A stretch of 64,000 nucleotides of DNA from an uncultured Selenomonas sp. GTDB taxonomy: Bacteria; Bacillota; Negativicutes; Selenomonadales; Selenomonadaceae. The notes below the pieces were generated by a model. That model did not search any database, was not told where the DNA came from, and worked only from the letters and a program-made list of their open reading frames with translations. Positions 39,021 through 48,293 of this stretch are shown here, one piece after another; the first letter of the stretch is position 1, and the number at the start of each line of letters is the position of its first letter. A program made the translations under genes and the position numbers. The DNA lies in assembly GCA_902766095.1 (NCBI GenBank), contig CACXCN010000055.1:1-64000 (forward strand), written 5' to 3'.

Positions 39021-40940
39021 ATGGCAAAGATTACGCTCAAAGATGGATCCGTGCGTGAGGTCGAGAATGGCTCAACCTATCAGGACTTCGTGAAAAGCCT
39101 GAGCAACAGCCTGGCGAAGAAGGTTCTCGTGGCCAAAGTCGATGGCAAGGTGACCGACCTCTTTGCCCCGATCAATCATGACGCGAATGTCGAGTTCCTG
39201 ACCTGGGATGATGCTGACGGTCGCTGGGCACTGCGTCATACGGCCTCGCATATCCTGGCCCAGGCTCTGAAGCGTCTCTATAAGAACGACAATATCCAGC
39301 TGGCTATCGGACCGGCAATCGATAACGGCTTCTACTACGATATCGATATGGATCGTCAGCTCACGGATAAAGACCTGGCTGATATCGAGAAGGAAATGAA
39401 GCGCATCGTCAAGGAGAATCTGCCGCTGTCGCGCTCCGAGCTGCCGCGTGCCGAGGCCATAGCGAAGTTCAAGGCCGAGGGCGAGAGCTACAAGGTACAG
39501 CTCATCGAGGATCTGCCGGAGGATGCCATCATATCGCTCTATACGCAGGGTGAGTTCACGGACCTCTGCGCCGGCCCGCACGTCGTTTCCACGGGCAAGG
39601 TCAAGGCCCTGAAGCTCCAGAGCATCGCCGGTGCCTACTGGCGCGGTGATGAGCACAACAAGATGCTGCAGCGCATCTATGGTACGGCATTCGAGAAGCA
39701 GTCCGACCTCGATGACTACCTGCACATGCTCGAGGAGGCCAAGAAGCGCGATCATCGCAAGCTCGGCAAGCAGCTCGATCTCTTCAGCCTTCATGAGGAG
39801 GGCCCGGGCTTCCCGTTCTTCCATCCGAACGGCATGGTCATCCGCAACGAGCTCATCAACTATTGGCGCGAAGTGCATCGCCGCTATGGCTACCAGGAGA
39901 TCAAGACGCCGATCATCCTGAACCGCCAGCTCTGGGAGACGTCCGGCCACTGGGATCACTACAAAGAGAACATGTACTTCACGAAGATCGATGGTGATGA
40001 TTACGCGATCAAACCGATGAACTGCCCGGGCGGCATGCTCGTCTACAACTCCCGCCAGCACAGCTACCGCGATCTGCCGCTGCGCCTCGGCGAGCTCGGC
40101 CTCGTTCATCGCCATGAGAAATCCGGCGAGCTCCACGGCCTGTTCCGCGTGCGCAACTTCACGCAGGATGATGCTCATCTGTTCGTCACACCAGACCAGG
40201 TAGAGGAGGAAATCCAGCACACGATCGATTTGTTCGATGAGGTCTACAGCACGTTCGGCCTGACGTATGTGGCTGAGCTCTCGACACGTCCGGAGGACTC
40301 CATGGGGTCGGATGAGGATTGGGAGCTCGCGACGAACGGCCTCCGTAAGGCCCTCGAGCATCGCGGCCTCAAATACATCGTCAATGAGGGCGATGGTGCG
40401 TTCTACGGCCCGAAGATCGATTTCCACCTCAAGGATTCGATCGGTCGTACGTGGCAGTGCGGTACGATCCAGTACGACATGCAGATGCCGGAGAAGTTCG
40501 ATCTGACATACGTCGGTGAGGACGGCGAGAAGCATCGTCCGATCATGCTGCATCGCGTCGTCTACGGCTCCATCGAGCGCTTTATCGGCATCCTCATCGA
40601 GAACTATGCCGGTGCATTCCCGACCTGGCTCGCTCCGGTGCAGGCCCGCATCCTGCCGATCACGGACAAGCAGGCCGACTATGCACATGAGCTGCGCAAG
40701 AAGATGTTCGACCTCGGCCTGCGCATCGAGGTGGACGATCGCAACGAGAAAATCGGCAAGAAGATCCGTGAGAGCCAGATGCTCAAGACGCCGTACTCCC
40801 TCGTCGTCGGTGATCAGGAGATGAATGATGGTACGGTCGCTGTCCGCAAGTACGGTGAGCAGCAGAGCGAGACGATGAAGGTCGAGGACTTCATCGCCTA
40901 TCTGCAGGATCAGATTGCCACGAAGGCCAAGAAATACTGA
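39021..40940 (+). CDS. thrS: Threonyl-tRNA synthetase
   Basis: A class II aminoacyl-tRNA synthetase of 639 residues with full architecture. It has an N-terminal TGS domain (about 1-62), an editing domain starting RHTASHILAQALK, a catalytic core with the zinc Cys in KPMNCPGGML, and a C-terminal anticodon-binding domain from about 535. AAAGGAG precedes the ATG. Controlled by the adjacent Thr T-box. Confidence 0.97.
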   Translation: MAKITLKDGSVREVENGSTYQDFVKSLSNSLAKKVLVAKVDGKVTDLFAPINHDANVEFLTWDDADGRWALRHTASHILAQALKRLYKNDNIQLAIGPAIDNGFYYDIDMDRQLTDKDLADIEKEMKRIVKENLPLSRSELPRAEAIAKFKAEGESYKVQLIEDLPEDAIISLYTQGEFTDLCAGPHVVSTGKVKALKLQSIAGAYWRGDEHNKMLQRIYGTAFEKQSDLDDYLHMLEEAKKRDHRKLGKQLDLFSLHEEGPGFPFFHPNGMVIRNELINYWREVHRRYGYQEIKTPIILNRQLWETSGHWDHYKENMYFTKIDGDDYAIKPMNCPGGMLVYNSRQHSYRDLPLRLGELGLVHRHEKSGELHGLFRVRNFTQDDAHLFVTPDQVEEEIQHTIDLFDEVYSTFGLTYVAELSTRPEDSMGSDEDWELATNGLRKALEHRGLKYIVNEGDGAFYGPKIDFHLKDSIGRTWQCGTIQYDMQMPEKFDLTYVGEDGEKHRPIMLHRVVYGSIERFIGILIENYAGAFPTWLAPVQARILPITDKQADYAHELRKKMFDLGLRIEVDDRNEKIGKKIRESQMLKTPYSLVVGDQEMNDGTVAVRKYGEQQSETMKVEDFIAYLQDQIATKAKKY

Positions 40941-40958
40941 TCGACGGCAAAATAAGGG

Positions 40959-40987
40959 TTGACACGGAAATCGTGCCGTGGTATACT
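40959..40987 (+). promoter_or_regulatory. Promoter of the infC-rpmI-rplT operon
   Basis: TTGACA at 40959-40964 and TATACT at 40982-40987 with a 17-base spacer. Confidence 0.85.
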
Positions 40988-40992
40988 CATCA

Positions 40993-41094
40993 AGTACGCA
41001 ACAAGAAGGAGCCACCGCTTCTCACCTGATGATGGACAGTCAGCCGGGTCTATAGTATGAATTGATGGAGGTGGCTTTGTGCCGCCTCCTTTTT
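40993..41094 (+). promoter_or_regulatory. infC leader with attenuator-like alternative hairpins
   Basis: A terminator GGAGGTGGC (41067-41075) / GCCGCCTCC (41081-41089) with TTTTT precedes infC. GCCACC at 41011-41016 can instead pair with GGTGGC (41070-41075) of the terminator, giving a competing structure. Position and logic fit the ribosomal protein L20-type leader known for firmicute infC operons; the L20 contact itself is inferred. Confidence 0.75.
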
Positions 41095-41144
41095 AGTGTT
41101 ATAACATTGCAGAGATTACAGATTTATCAGGAGGTGTTTCTACT

Positions 41145-41723
41145 ATTAGCAGGGACTCACTAAGAATCAATGAACAGATTCACATCAGAGAGGTACGTGT
41201 GACCAGTGCTACGGGCGAGCAGCTCGGCATCATGCCGACGCGCGAGGCTTTGCACATGGCTGAGGAGCAGCATCTCGATCTGGTCGAGGTCGCGCCGAAG
41301 GCCAAGCCGCCAGTCTGCCGCATCATGGATTTCGGCAAGTACCGCTATGAGCAGCAGAAGCGCGAGAAGGAAGCCCGCAAGAAGCAAAAAGTAATCAACA
41401 TCAAAGAAGTGAAGCTCCGCCCCGGCATAGAGCAGCATGACTTTGATGTGAAGGTCAAGAATGCCGTCCGCTTTGTCGAGCAGGGCAACAAGGTGAAGGT
41501 CACTATCATGTTCCGTGGCCGTGAGCTGTCGCATCCGGAGCTCGGCCGTGACCTGCTCAGCAAGGTCGCCGCGACGCTGGGCGATGATATCGCTGTAGAG
41601 CGTGGCGCAAAGCTCGAGGGCAAGAACATGACCATGATAATAGCGCCGAAGTCGCAGAAAGCGAAATCGGGCAAGAAAAAGACTCCGCAGCCCCAGGCTG
41701 ATGGGTCCTCAGCAGATAACTAA
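41145..41723 (+). CDS. infC: Translation initiation factor IF-3 (ATT start)
   Basis: IF-3 (192 residues) that keeps ribosomal subunits apart and checks start codons. The N-domain begins [18 protein letters not shown], which requires an ATT start at 41145. CAGGAGGTG lies eight bases upstream. Rare AUU starts are the rule for infC, allowing IF-3 to repress itself. The first ATG-type alternative (GTG at 41199) would delete the conserved RINEQI block. Confidence 0.93.
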   Translation: MSRDSLRINEQIHIREVRVTSATGEQLGIMPTREALHMAEEQHLDLVEVAPKAKPPVCRIMDFGKYRYEQQKREKEARKKQKVINIKEVKLRPGIEQHDFDVKVKNAVRFVEQGNKVKVTIMFRGRELSHPELGRDLLSKVAATLGDDIAVERGAKLEGKNMTMIIAPKSQKAKSGKKKTPQPQADGSSADN

Positions 41724-41737
41724 GGAGGAAAAACATA

Positions 41738-41935
41738 ATGCCGAAGATCAAGACGAGAAGAGCAGCTGCTAAGCGTTTCACCGTGACTGGCAGCGGCGAA
41801 TATAAGCGCAACCATGCTTTCAAGAGCCATATACTGGAGAAGAAGACTCGTAAACGCAAGCGCAACCTGCGCAAGGCGGCTATCGCTTCCAAGGCCGATT
41901 TCGGCCGTATCAGCCGCATGCTTCCGAATGGCTGA
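41738..41935 (+). CDS. rpmI: Ribosomal protein bL35
   Basis: A 65-residue basic 50S protein with the typical [20 protein letters not shown] start. AAGGAGG lies upstream. It sits in the standard infC-rpmI-rplT order. Confidence 0.97.
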   Translation: MPKIKTRRAAAKRFTVTGSGEYKRNHAFKSHILEKKTRKRKRNLRKAAIASKADFGRISRMLPNG

Positions 41936-41978
41936 TTGAAGATGCGTTTTTGACTGATATTGATTAGGAGGATATAAA

Positions 41979-42332
41979 ATGCCAAGAGTTAAAGTCGGTG
42001 TCACAGCACATCGTCGTCATAAGAAGATTCTGAAGCTCGCCAAGGGCTACAAAGGTTCGCGCAAGCGCCTGTTCAAGAGCGCCAATGAGACCGTAATGAA
42101 GGCTCTCTACTATGCCCGCCGCGATCGTCGTGCCAAGAAGGGCACGTTCCGTCGCCTCTGGATTGCCCGCATCAATGCGGCAGCCCGTCAGAACGGCCTG
42201 TCCTACAGCCGCTTCATCGCTGGCCTCACGAAGGCTGGTGTCGAGGTGAACCGCAAGATGCTGGCTGACCTCGCTGTCAGCGATGCGAATGCTTTCGCTC
42301 AGCTCGCAGCTGTAGCCAAGGAGAATCTCTGA
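41979..42332 (+). CDS. rplT: Ribosomal protein bL20
   Basis: A 117-residue 50S assembly protein ([20 protein letters not shown], and [20 protein letters not shown] near the C-terminus). In this operon type it is the autogenous regulator that would bind the infC leader. Confidence 0.97.
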   Translation: MPRVKVGVTAHRRHKKILKLAKGYKGSRKRLFKSANETVMKALYYARRDRRAKKGTFRRLWIARINAAARQNGLSYSRFIAGLTKAGVEVNRKMLADLAVSDANAFAQLAAVAKENL

Positions 42333-42346
42333 TTTCGGAGCTGATC

Positions 42347-42396
42347 GGGCTTGTCCCTGGTTCGCCGTCAGGCGGGCCGGTGGCAAGCCTTTTTTG
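42347..42396 (+). terminator. Terminator after rplT
   Basis: GGCTTG at 42348-42353 and CAAGCC at 42384-42389 enclose a G+C-rich inner stem and are followed by TTTTTT. Confidence 0.75.
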
Positions 42397-42420
42397 TATA
42401 ATATGGTATAGGAGCGATAT

Positions 42421-43254
42421 ATGCGCGATAGGATAGAGAGTCCGGCGAATGGGCGGCTGCGCCTGGCGGCGAATCTGCAGCGGGCGGCGCGGCGCCATCG
42501 GGAGGGGCTGTTCGTCTGCGAGGGGGTGCGTCTCTGCGAGATGGCGGCCGACTCGGACTGGGAGCTCGAGTATGCGGTATATACAGCCGAACTGGGTCAC
42601 GAGGAACGCGGCGCCCGTCTGCTGGACGCACTGGAGCAGCGTGGCTGTGCCTTGTATGAGACAGAGCCACGGCTGTACAAGAAAGCCAGCGCTACGCAGT
42701 CGCCGCAGGGCATACTGGTCGTCGTGCGGCAGCATTCATATGACTGGCGGCAGGTGGCCGAGCAGCTGCCCCAGGATGCACTAGTCGTCGTGCTCGACGG
42801 CGTGCAGGATCCCGGCAATGTCGGCACGATCATAAGGACAGCCGATGCAGCGGGAGCTGCGGCTGTCCTGGTGCGGCGCGGTTCGGCCGATGTGTATGGG
42901 GATAAGGTCGTACGCTCGACCATGGGATCGCTGTTCCATCTGCCAGTAATCAGCGGGCTGGAACCGGAGAATATCAAGGCGTTCGCAGCGGCAGCGTCGA
43001 TGGATATCTATGCGACAGCGCTGACGCCGGACGCGCATACCATATATGAGACCGATATGACCGGTGGCCTCATGCTCGTATTCGGCAGCGAGGCGAATGG
43101 CGTGACGCCGGAGCTGCTGCAGATGAGCGAGGCCCTGTACATACCGATGTATGGTCAGGCAGAGTCGCTGAATGTGGCCGGCGCGGCAGCCATCACGCTC
43201 TATGAGGCGGTGCGCCAGCGCCATGCGCAGCCTGCGGGTCACCAGCAGAGATAG
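42421..43254 (+). CDS. TrmH/SpoU-family RNA methyltransferase
   Basis: A 277-residue SPOUT 2'-O-ribose methyltransferase, probably acting on 23S rRNA. An N-terminal substrate-binding domain (residues about 1-105) precedes the knot domain. Motif 1 is VLDGVQDPGNVGTIIRTADA, motif 2 is FGSEANGVTPELL and motif 3 is IPMYGQAESLNVAGAAAI. It overlaps the convergent thiamine kinase gene by 16 bases at the 3' end. Confidence 0.9.
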   Translation: MRDRIESPANGRLRLAANLQRAARRHREGLFVCEGVRLCEMAADSDWELEYAVYTAELGHEERGARLLDALEQRGCALYETEPRLYKKASATQSPQGILVVVRQHSYDWRQVAEQLPQDALVVVLDGVQDPGNVGTIIRTADAAGAAAVLVRRGSADVYGDKVVRSTMGSLFHLPVISGLEPENIKAFAAAASMDIYATALTPDAHTIYETDMTGGLMLVFGSEANGVTPELLQMSEALYIPMYGQAESLNVAGAAAITLYEAVRQRHAQPAGHQQR

Positions 43255-43952
43255 ACGGCCAGTGTGCCGCGGCGCAGCGAGATCGTCGCCTGCGTGCCGA
43301 TCTCGTTGCTGACCGCGTTGGCGGCAGCGGCCAGCAGCGTGGCGTCATCCAGCGGCCAGCGGGCGGGAGACAGGCTGACCCCTTCGCAGCGGTCGGTCAG
43401 CGGCAGCAGCGACAGGGCGAGCGGCGGCTGCGCCAGCTCGAGCGTGCAGACCGCATCATCCTGCAGGAAGAAGACGGTCTCCCGCTCGTCCGTCAGGCAG
43501 CAGGGGACCGGGGCATGGGCTGCGGACTGCATGTTGCTCCAGGCATGGTCGAAGCGGCCGCCGAGAGCGCCGGTCACGACGATGGAGCTGGCGCCATTGT
43601 CTGCAGCATGCTGCAGGGCCAGCTGGGTGTCGGTATAGTCCTTGGCGCGCGGGTATTTCTCGACCTCGATGCCGCTCGCGACCGCCTGCTGCCAGCCGGC
43701 GGGCGTGGCGCTGTCGTTGTCGCCGATGAGCCGATCCGGCTGCAGCCCGGCGGCCAGGCAGGCATCGATGCCGTGGTCGGCGGCCCAGATCTGTGCGAAT
43801 CCGCGCTGCTGCAAGTCCTGCAGATAGACGGGGGACGGGGCGCGCCCACCGGTGACCAGCAGCAGCTGATGGTCATCCGGAGCTATGCAGCCGGCAGCGG
43901 GCTTTATTTCTGCATGGATCTGGGGCAGGGTGAAATTAAGTATATTTTTCAT
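43239..43952 (-). CDS. Thiamine pyrophosphokinase
   Basis: Transfers pyrophosphate from ATP to thiamine (237 residues). Motifs are AADHGIDACL, LIGDNDS (the family usually has GDFDS), YPRAKDYTDTQLAL and GALGGRFDHAWSN. AGAGGA upstream supports the ATG at 43952. The N-terminal 40 residues are longer than in many homologues. No thiamine transporter or riboswitch adjoins it. Confidence 0.88.
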   Translation of the reverse strand: MKNILNFTLPQIHAEIKPAAGCIAPDDHQLLLVTGGRAPSPVYLQDLQQRGFAQIWAADHGIDACLAAGLQPDRLIGDNDSATPAGWQQAVASGIEVEKYPRAKDYTDTQLALQHAADNGASSIVVTGALGGRFDHAWSNMQSAAHAPVPCCLTDERETVFFLQDDAVCTLELAQPPLALSLLPLTDRCEGVSLSPARWPLDDATLLAAAANAVSNEIGTQATISLRRGTLAVYLCW

Positions 43953-44069
43953 AATCGTTCCTCTTAGTTGCTGTATTATGCTATAATCAATATGATATAG
44001 GAATAGCATAGCACAATTTGCAGTGCATCTCTACCCGCGAACGGGGATAAGAAGGAAGAAGGGTATTTC

Positions 44070-44744
44070 ATGGCAAAGCTTTATTATTACGGACATTCAT
44101 GTTTTCTGCTTGATGATGGACAGTACAAGGTTTTGGCCGATCCGTTCCTTACCGGCAATCCCAAAGCCAGCTGCAAAGCCACGGATATAGACTGCGACTA
44201 CATCCTGATCACGCATGCCCATAGCGACCATATCGGCGATGCGCCTGAGATCGCGGCCCGCACCGGTGCAGCCCTGGTATCGACGCCGGAGGTGCTCGGC
44301 GTCTGCGAGCAGCGGGTACCCGGGCTGAAGCAGTATCCGATGAACATCGGCGGCTCGCTGTCGCTGCCATTCGGCAAGGTTCGTATGACTGTCGCACACC
44401 ACAGCGCCGGCGTGGCGGGCGGCATCGCCTGCGGCTTCGTCATCCAGATCGGTGGCCGGACCATATACTATGCGGGCGATACCTCGCTGTTCGGCGATAT
44501 GCAGCTCATCGGTCGCAAGGATCACCTCGACTACGCACTGTTGCCGATCGGTGACAATTACACGATGGGGCTTGAGGACGCCGTGAAGGCTGTGAACTGG
44601 CTCAATGCGCCGCACGTCATACCAGTCCATTACAATACCTGGCCGGTCATCAATCAGGATGTGCGTCACTTCAAGGAAGTCACGGAAGCCCAGACGCAGT
44701 CCGAGGTCCATATCCTGAGCCCGGGCAGGAGCCTCGAGCTCTGA
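44070..44744 (+). CDS. UPF0173 metal-dependent hydrolase
   Basis: A 224-residue metallo-beta-lactamase-fold protein of the UPF0173 group. Metal ligands are in GHSCFLL, ITHAHSDHIGDA, VAHHSAGVAG and YAGDTSLFGDM. The physiological substrate of this family is not established. Its stop overlaps the miaA start by one base, so the two are cotranslated. Confidence 0.88.
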   Translation: MAKLYYYGHSCFLLDDGQYKVLADPFLTGNPKASCKATDIDCDYILITHAHSDHIGDAPEIAARTGAALVSTPEVLGVCEQRVPGLKQYPMNIGGSLSLPFGKVRMTVAHHSAGVAGGIACGFVIQIGGRTIYYAGDTSLFGDMQLIGRKDHLDYALLPIGDNYTMGLEDAVKAVNWLNAPHVIPVHYNTWPVINQDVRHFKEVTEAQTQSEVHILSPGRSLEL

Positions 44745-45775
44745 TGGCGTTCATACAGAGCCAGGACTTTTTCAGCGGGGCCCAGAGTGCTCTGGACGGG
44801 ATCATGGCTGCATCGGTGCCGCGCTGCCGGCTCATCGTCATACTCGGACCTACCGCGGTGGGCAAGACGGCATTGTCTCTCGACCTGGCTGAGAGACTTC
44901 ATACCGAGATCATATCCGGAGATTCGCAGCTTGTATACCGGGGGTTCGATATCGGCACGGCCAAGCCGACCCTCGAGGAGCGGCGCGGCATACCGCATCA
45001 CCTCATCGATATATGCGATCCGGATGAGCAGTTCTCGGTCACGGATTTCGTAGATCTGGCCTCGGAGAAGATCAATGAGCTGAACAGTCGTGGCCAGATA
45101 CCGATACTGGCCGGAGGCACCGGCCTCTATGTCAAGGCATTGCTCGAGGGGTATGAATTCAATGAGACGAGCCGTCATGAGGACTTCCGTCAGGAGATGG
45201 AACAGCTGGCGCGCGAGCGCGGCAAGGCCTATGTACATGGGCTGCTCGAGGCGCTCGACCCGGTAGCTGCCGAGCGCCTGCACGAGCACAACTTCCGTCG
45301 CGTCGTGCGGGCGCTCGAGGTCGCGCGTTTCGGCGGCGAGCACATATCGGAGCAACGGGCCGCAGCCGGGGATGGCAGTGGGCTCGTCTACGATGCTCTC
45401 GTCATAGGACTGTGCCGCGAGCGCAGCGCACTGTATGACCGCATCAATCGACGCGTAGAGCACATGTTCGCCGACGGACTCGAGCGGGAGGTGGCTGGGC
45501 TCATGGCCAGCGGCGTTACGCCGGATATGCCGGCTATGAGGGGAATCGGCTATCGGGAGACGGCCCAGGTCGTGCAGGGGAAGATGGAGCGCGAGGCGGC
45601 AATCGCCAGCATCCAGCAGTCGACGCGGCATTTCGCCAAGCGGCAGCTGACCTGGTACCGGCGCATGCCCTATATCGAATGGCTCGACGCCGCGCAGCCG
45701 CCCGAGCAGCTGCTGCAGGCAGTTATGCGGCTCGTGGATGCTTTCACGAATCGCACAAGTCCGCTGGAAAGATAG
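44744..45775 (+). CDS. miaA: tRNA dimethylallyltransferase
   Basis: Adds dimethylallyl to A37 of tRNAs reading U-starting codons (343 residues). The P-loop [12 protein letters not shown] and the adjacent [16 protein letters not shown] block are diagnostic. A 20-residue extension precedes the usual start; an internal ATG at 44804 would give the normal length, so the exact start is uncertain. It is followed by hfq, as in many bacteria. Confidence 0.93.
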   Translation: MAFIQSQDFFSGAQSALDGIMAASVPRCRLIVILGPTAVGKTALSLDLAERLHTEIISGDSQLVYRGFDIGTAKPTLEERRGIPHHLIDICDPDEQFSVTDFVDLASEKINELNSRGQIPILAGGTGLYVKALLEGYEFNETSRHEDFRQEMEQLARERGKAYVHGLLEALDPVAAERLHEHNFRRVVRALEVARFGGEHISEQRAAAGDGSGLVYDALVIGLCRERSALYDRINRRVEHMFADGLEREVAGLMASGVTPDMPAMRGIGYRETAQVVQGKMEREAAIASIQQSTRHFAKRQLTWYRRMPYIEWLDAAQPPEQLLQAVMRLVDAFTNRTSPLER

Positions 45776-45792
45776 GATGGGGGAAAATATAT

Positions 45793-46077
45793 ATGTCAGT
45801 CAATAAGAATAATATAAATCTGCAGGATAGCTTTCTGAATCAGGCCCGCAAGGAAAATGTGCCGGTCGCCATACATCTGGTGAACGGCTTCCAGATCAAG
45901 GGGAACGTGGCCGGCTTTGATAATTTCACGGTCGTCGTGGAGTACATGGGCAAGCAGCAGCTGGTCTACAAGCATGCCATATCGACCGTCACGCCAATGC
46001 GCGCGCTCGGCAACCTGTTCGGAGAGAAATCAAAGAATGCCGACGGCACGAGGACGGAGGCCGGCGAGAATAAATGA
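45793..46077 (+). CDS. hfq: RNA chaperone Hfq
   Basis: A 94-residue Sm-like RNA chaperone. Sm1 is [20 protein letters not shown] and Sm2 ends [10 protein letters not shown]. The start at 45793 follows GGGGGAAA, and the longer frame overlaps miaA. A 25-residue polar tail follows the Sm core. It overlaps dut by four bases. Confidence 0.95.
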   Translation: MSVNKNNINLQDSFLNQARKENVPVAIHLVNGFQIKGNVAGFDNFTVVVEYMGKQQLVYKHAISTVTPMRALGNLFGEKSKNADGTRTEAGENK

Positions 46078-46526
46078 GACAGAGGGGCTTTGAATTCGTA
46101 ACGGGCTGGGAGGAGCGTGCGACTCTGCCGGAGCGCCATACCGGCCAGAGCGCTGGCTACGACCTCGCGGCGGCACAGGCCATAGATATCGCACCGGGGG
46201 AGACGGCATTCGTCCCGACGGGCGTAAAGGCCTACATGCAGCCCGATGAGGTGCTCGAGGTGCACATCCGCTCCAGCCTCGCGGTGAAGCGCTGTCTCGT
46301 GCTCATGAATTCCGTGGGCATCATCGATGCCGATTACTATGGAAATGCCGATAATGAGGGCCATATATTCGTGGCCCTTTATAATGGCGGGCGTACGGTC
46401 CAGCACATCGCGGCCGGCGAGCGCGTCGCGCAGGGCATATTTGTGAAATACCTGACCGTAGACGGGGATACTGCCGGTGAGGGAGCAGCCCGGTCCGGCG
46501 GTTTTGGCTCGACCGGTCGTCAGTGA
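46074..46526 (+). CDS. dut: dUTP diphosphatase
   Basis: A trimeric dUTPase (150 residues). All five motifs can be read: [42 protein letters not shown] and the C-terminal RSGGFGSTG. It begins at the ATGA overlap with hfq. Confidence 0.95.
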   Translation: MRQRGFEFVTGWEERATLPERHTGQSAGYDLAAAQAIDIAPGETAFVPTGVKAYMQPDEVLEVHIRSSLAVKRCLVLMNSVGIIDADYYGNADNEGHIFVALYNGGRTVQHIAAGERVAQGIFVKYLTVDGDTAGEGAARSGGFGSTGRQ

Positions 46527-46565
46527 GCGGCTGGCTGCAGCTTTTGCAGAGGGGAATCATTTGCT

Positions 46566-47018
46566 ATGAAACTATCCACAAAGGCGCGCTACAGTGTCAC
46601 GGCGCTGTATGAACTGGCGCTGCGCTATGGCGACGGGCCGGTGCCGCTATCCAGCATCGCTCAGTCGCAGGGCCTGTCCGAGAACTATCTCGAGCAACTC
46701 ATGGTGCCGCTGCGTCGTGCCGGCCTCGTGAAGAGCATCCGTGGGGCTCAGGGCGGCTACATGCTGTCACGGGCACCGGAAGATATCACCATCGGCCAGA
46801 TCATAACGACGGTCGAGGGACCGATCGCTCTCGTCGACTGCCTGCTTGAGAGCGCCGAATCCGACAAGCAGCCCTGCGACCGGGCCGGCCGCTGCGTGAC
46901 GCGCGGCGTCTGGGAGCGCGTGGCCAGCTCGATCGAGAACGTGCTGAACAATATAACGCTGCACGATCTCTGCGAGGATGGCGAGAGCCAGCCAGAGCAT
47001 GTCGGGTGCGCACGATGA
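46566..47018 (+). CDS. Rrf2/IscR-like transcription regulator
   Basis: A 150-residue Rrf2-family winged-helix regulator (MKLSTKARYSVTALYELALR, recognition region LSENYLEQLMVPLRRAGLVK). Cysteines C92, C104 and C110 match the cluster-binding arrangement of IscR, so it probably senses Fe-S status. It overlaps iscS by four bases, which makes it the likely regulator of cysteine desulfurase expression. Confidence 0.9.
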   Translation: MKLSTKARYSVTALYELALRYGDGPVPLSSIAQSQGLSENYLEQLMVPLRRAGLVKSIRGAQGGYMLSRAPEDITIGQIITTVEGPIALVDCLLESAESDKQPCDRAGRCVTRGVWERVASSIENVLNNITLHDLCEDGESQPEHVGCAR

Positions 47019-48190
47019 AGGAACGCATTTATCTGGATTATGCGGCGACGACGCCGCTGGCGTCTGAGGCCCGGGCGGCCATGGAGCCATGGCTGGCCGG
47101 GGCGGATGGCTTCGGCAATGCTTCATCGCTGTATGCAGAGGGACGGGCAGCCCGGGCCGCCGTGCGCGGCGGCCGCGAGCGCGTGGCGGCCCTGCTGGGC
47201 GCCGCGCCGGATGAAGTGATTTTCACGAGCGGCGGCAGCGAGAGTGACAACTGGGTGCTGCAGCGCATGTGCCTGCCGGCCCTGTTGCGCGGCGAGCCCG
47301 TGAGCATCGTCACGACGCCGATCGAGCATCATGCGGTGCTTCATACCTGCGACTGGCTGGCTCCGTATGGCGCGACGGTCCGATACCTGCCCGTCGACCA
47401 TGAGGGCCGCGTGCAGCTGGCCGATGTGCAGCGGCTCGTGGACAGCTCGACGCGCGTCGTGAGCATCATGCTGGCCAATAATGAGATCGGCACGATCGAG
47501 CCGGTGGCAGCCATCGGAGCCTGGCTGCATGAGCATCAGCCCGACGTCATGTTCCACTGTGATGCCGTGCAGGCGGCCGGTCATATACCGGTGGCCGTGG
47601 ACGAGCTCCAGGTCGATGCCCTGTCGGTATCCGCGCACAAGCTGTACGGGCCGCAGGGAATCGGCGCGCTCTACCTGCGCCGCGGCTGGGGCAATCGCCT
47701 CGGCACATTCATTCATGGCGGGGCCCAGGAGCACGGCCTGCGCGCTGGTACGGAGAACGTGGCCGGCATCGTCGGCTTCGGAGCAGCAGCCGAGCTGGCT
47801 CAGTCGGAGCTCGCAGCGGAGGCGGAGCGCCTCGTGCAGCTGCGCGACCAGATTATTGCCGGCCTGACAGCCAGCGACCGGGTCTGGCTGAATGGCGCCT
47901 ATACCAAGGGCAGCTATGGCGACCGTCTGCCGGGCAACGTGAGCTTCGGCATCAAGGGGCTGGCTCAGGACAGCCTGCTCATCCGGCTCGATATGGCCGG
48001 TATCTCAGTCTCGGCCGGCAGCGCCTGCAGTGCCGGGGCGGCGGAGCCCTCGCATGTGCTACGGGCAGTCGGGCTGACGGCAGAGCAGGCCCGTTCCTGT
48101 CTGCGAGTCACGTTGGGGCGCTATACATCAGCTGACGATGTGGAGCGCTTCCTGCAGCTGATGCGCCCGATCATAGCCGGCAGCAGATAA
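47015..48190 (+). CDS. iscS: Cysteine desulfurase (IscS/NifS)
   Basis: A PLP enzyme (391 residues) that releases sulfur from cysteine for Fe-S and thio-modification. The PLP lysine is K209 in SAHKLYGPQG and the persulfide cysteine is C338 in GSACSAGAAEPSH. It begins YLDYAATTPLASEAR. No iscU or mnmA follows; the next gene has its own promoter. Confidence 0.93.
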   Translation: MKERIYLDYAATTPLASEARAAMEPWLAGADGFGNASSLYAEGRAARAAVRGGRERVAALLGAAPDEVIFTSGGSESDNWVLQRMCLPALLRGEPVSIVTTPIEHHAVLHTCDWLAPYGATVRYLPVDHEGRVQLADVQRLVDSSTRVVSIMLANNEIGTIEPVAAIGAWLHEHQPDVMFHCDAVQAAGHIPVAVDELQVDALSVSAHKLYGPQGIGALYLRRGWGNRLGTFIHGGAQEHGLRAGTENVAGIVGFGAAAELAQSELAAEAERLVQLRDQIIAGLTASDRVWLNGAYTKGSYGDRLPGNVSFGIKGLAQDSLLIRLDMAGISVSAGSACSAGAAEPSHVLRAVGLTAEQARSCLRVTLGRYTSADDVERFLQLMRPIIAGSR

Positions 48191-48205
48191 ATTTATAGCG
48201 GATAT

Positions 48206-48234
48206 TTGTCTTAAGCCAACGGATAGGTTATAAT
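48206..48234 (+). promoter_or_regulatory. Promoter of the rodZ-ygiQ-nrdR operon
   Basis: TTGTCT at 48206-48211 and TATAAT at 48229-48234 with a 17-base spacer. Confidence 0.75.
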
Positions 48235-48293
48235 ACTTATTACATAGGGAATACTACAGCCGCGCAGGCGGATTTATATAGCAGGAGGAAAAA

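Noticed and set aside
39072-41015. 647-residue minus-strand frame over thrS
   Set aside because: Antisense shadow of thrS, crossing its 3' end; no recognisable domain.
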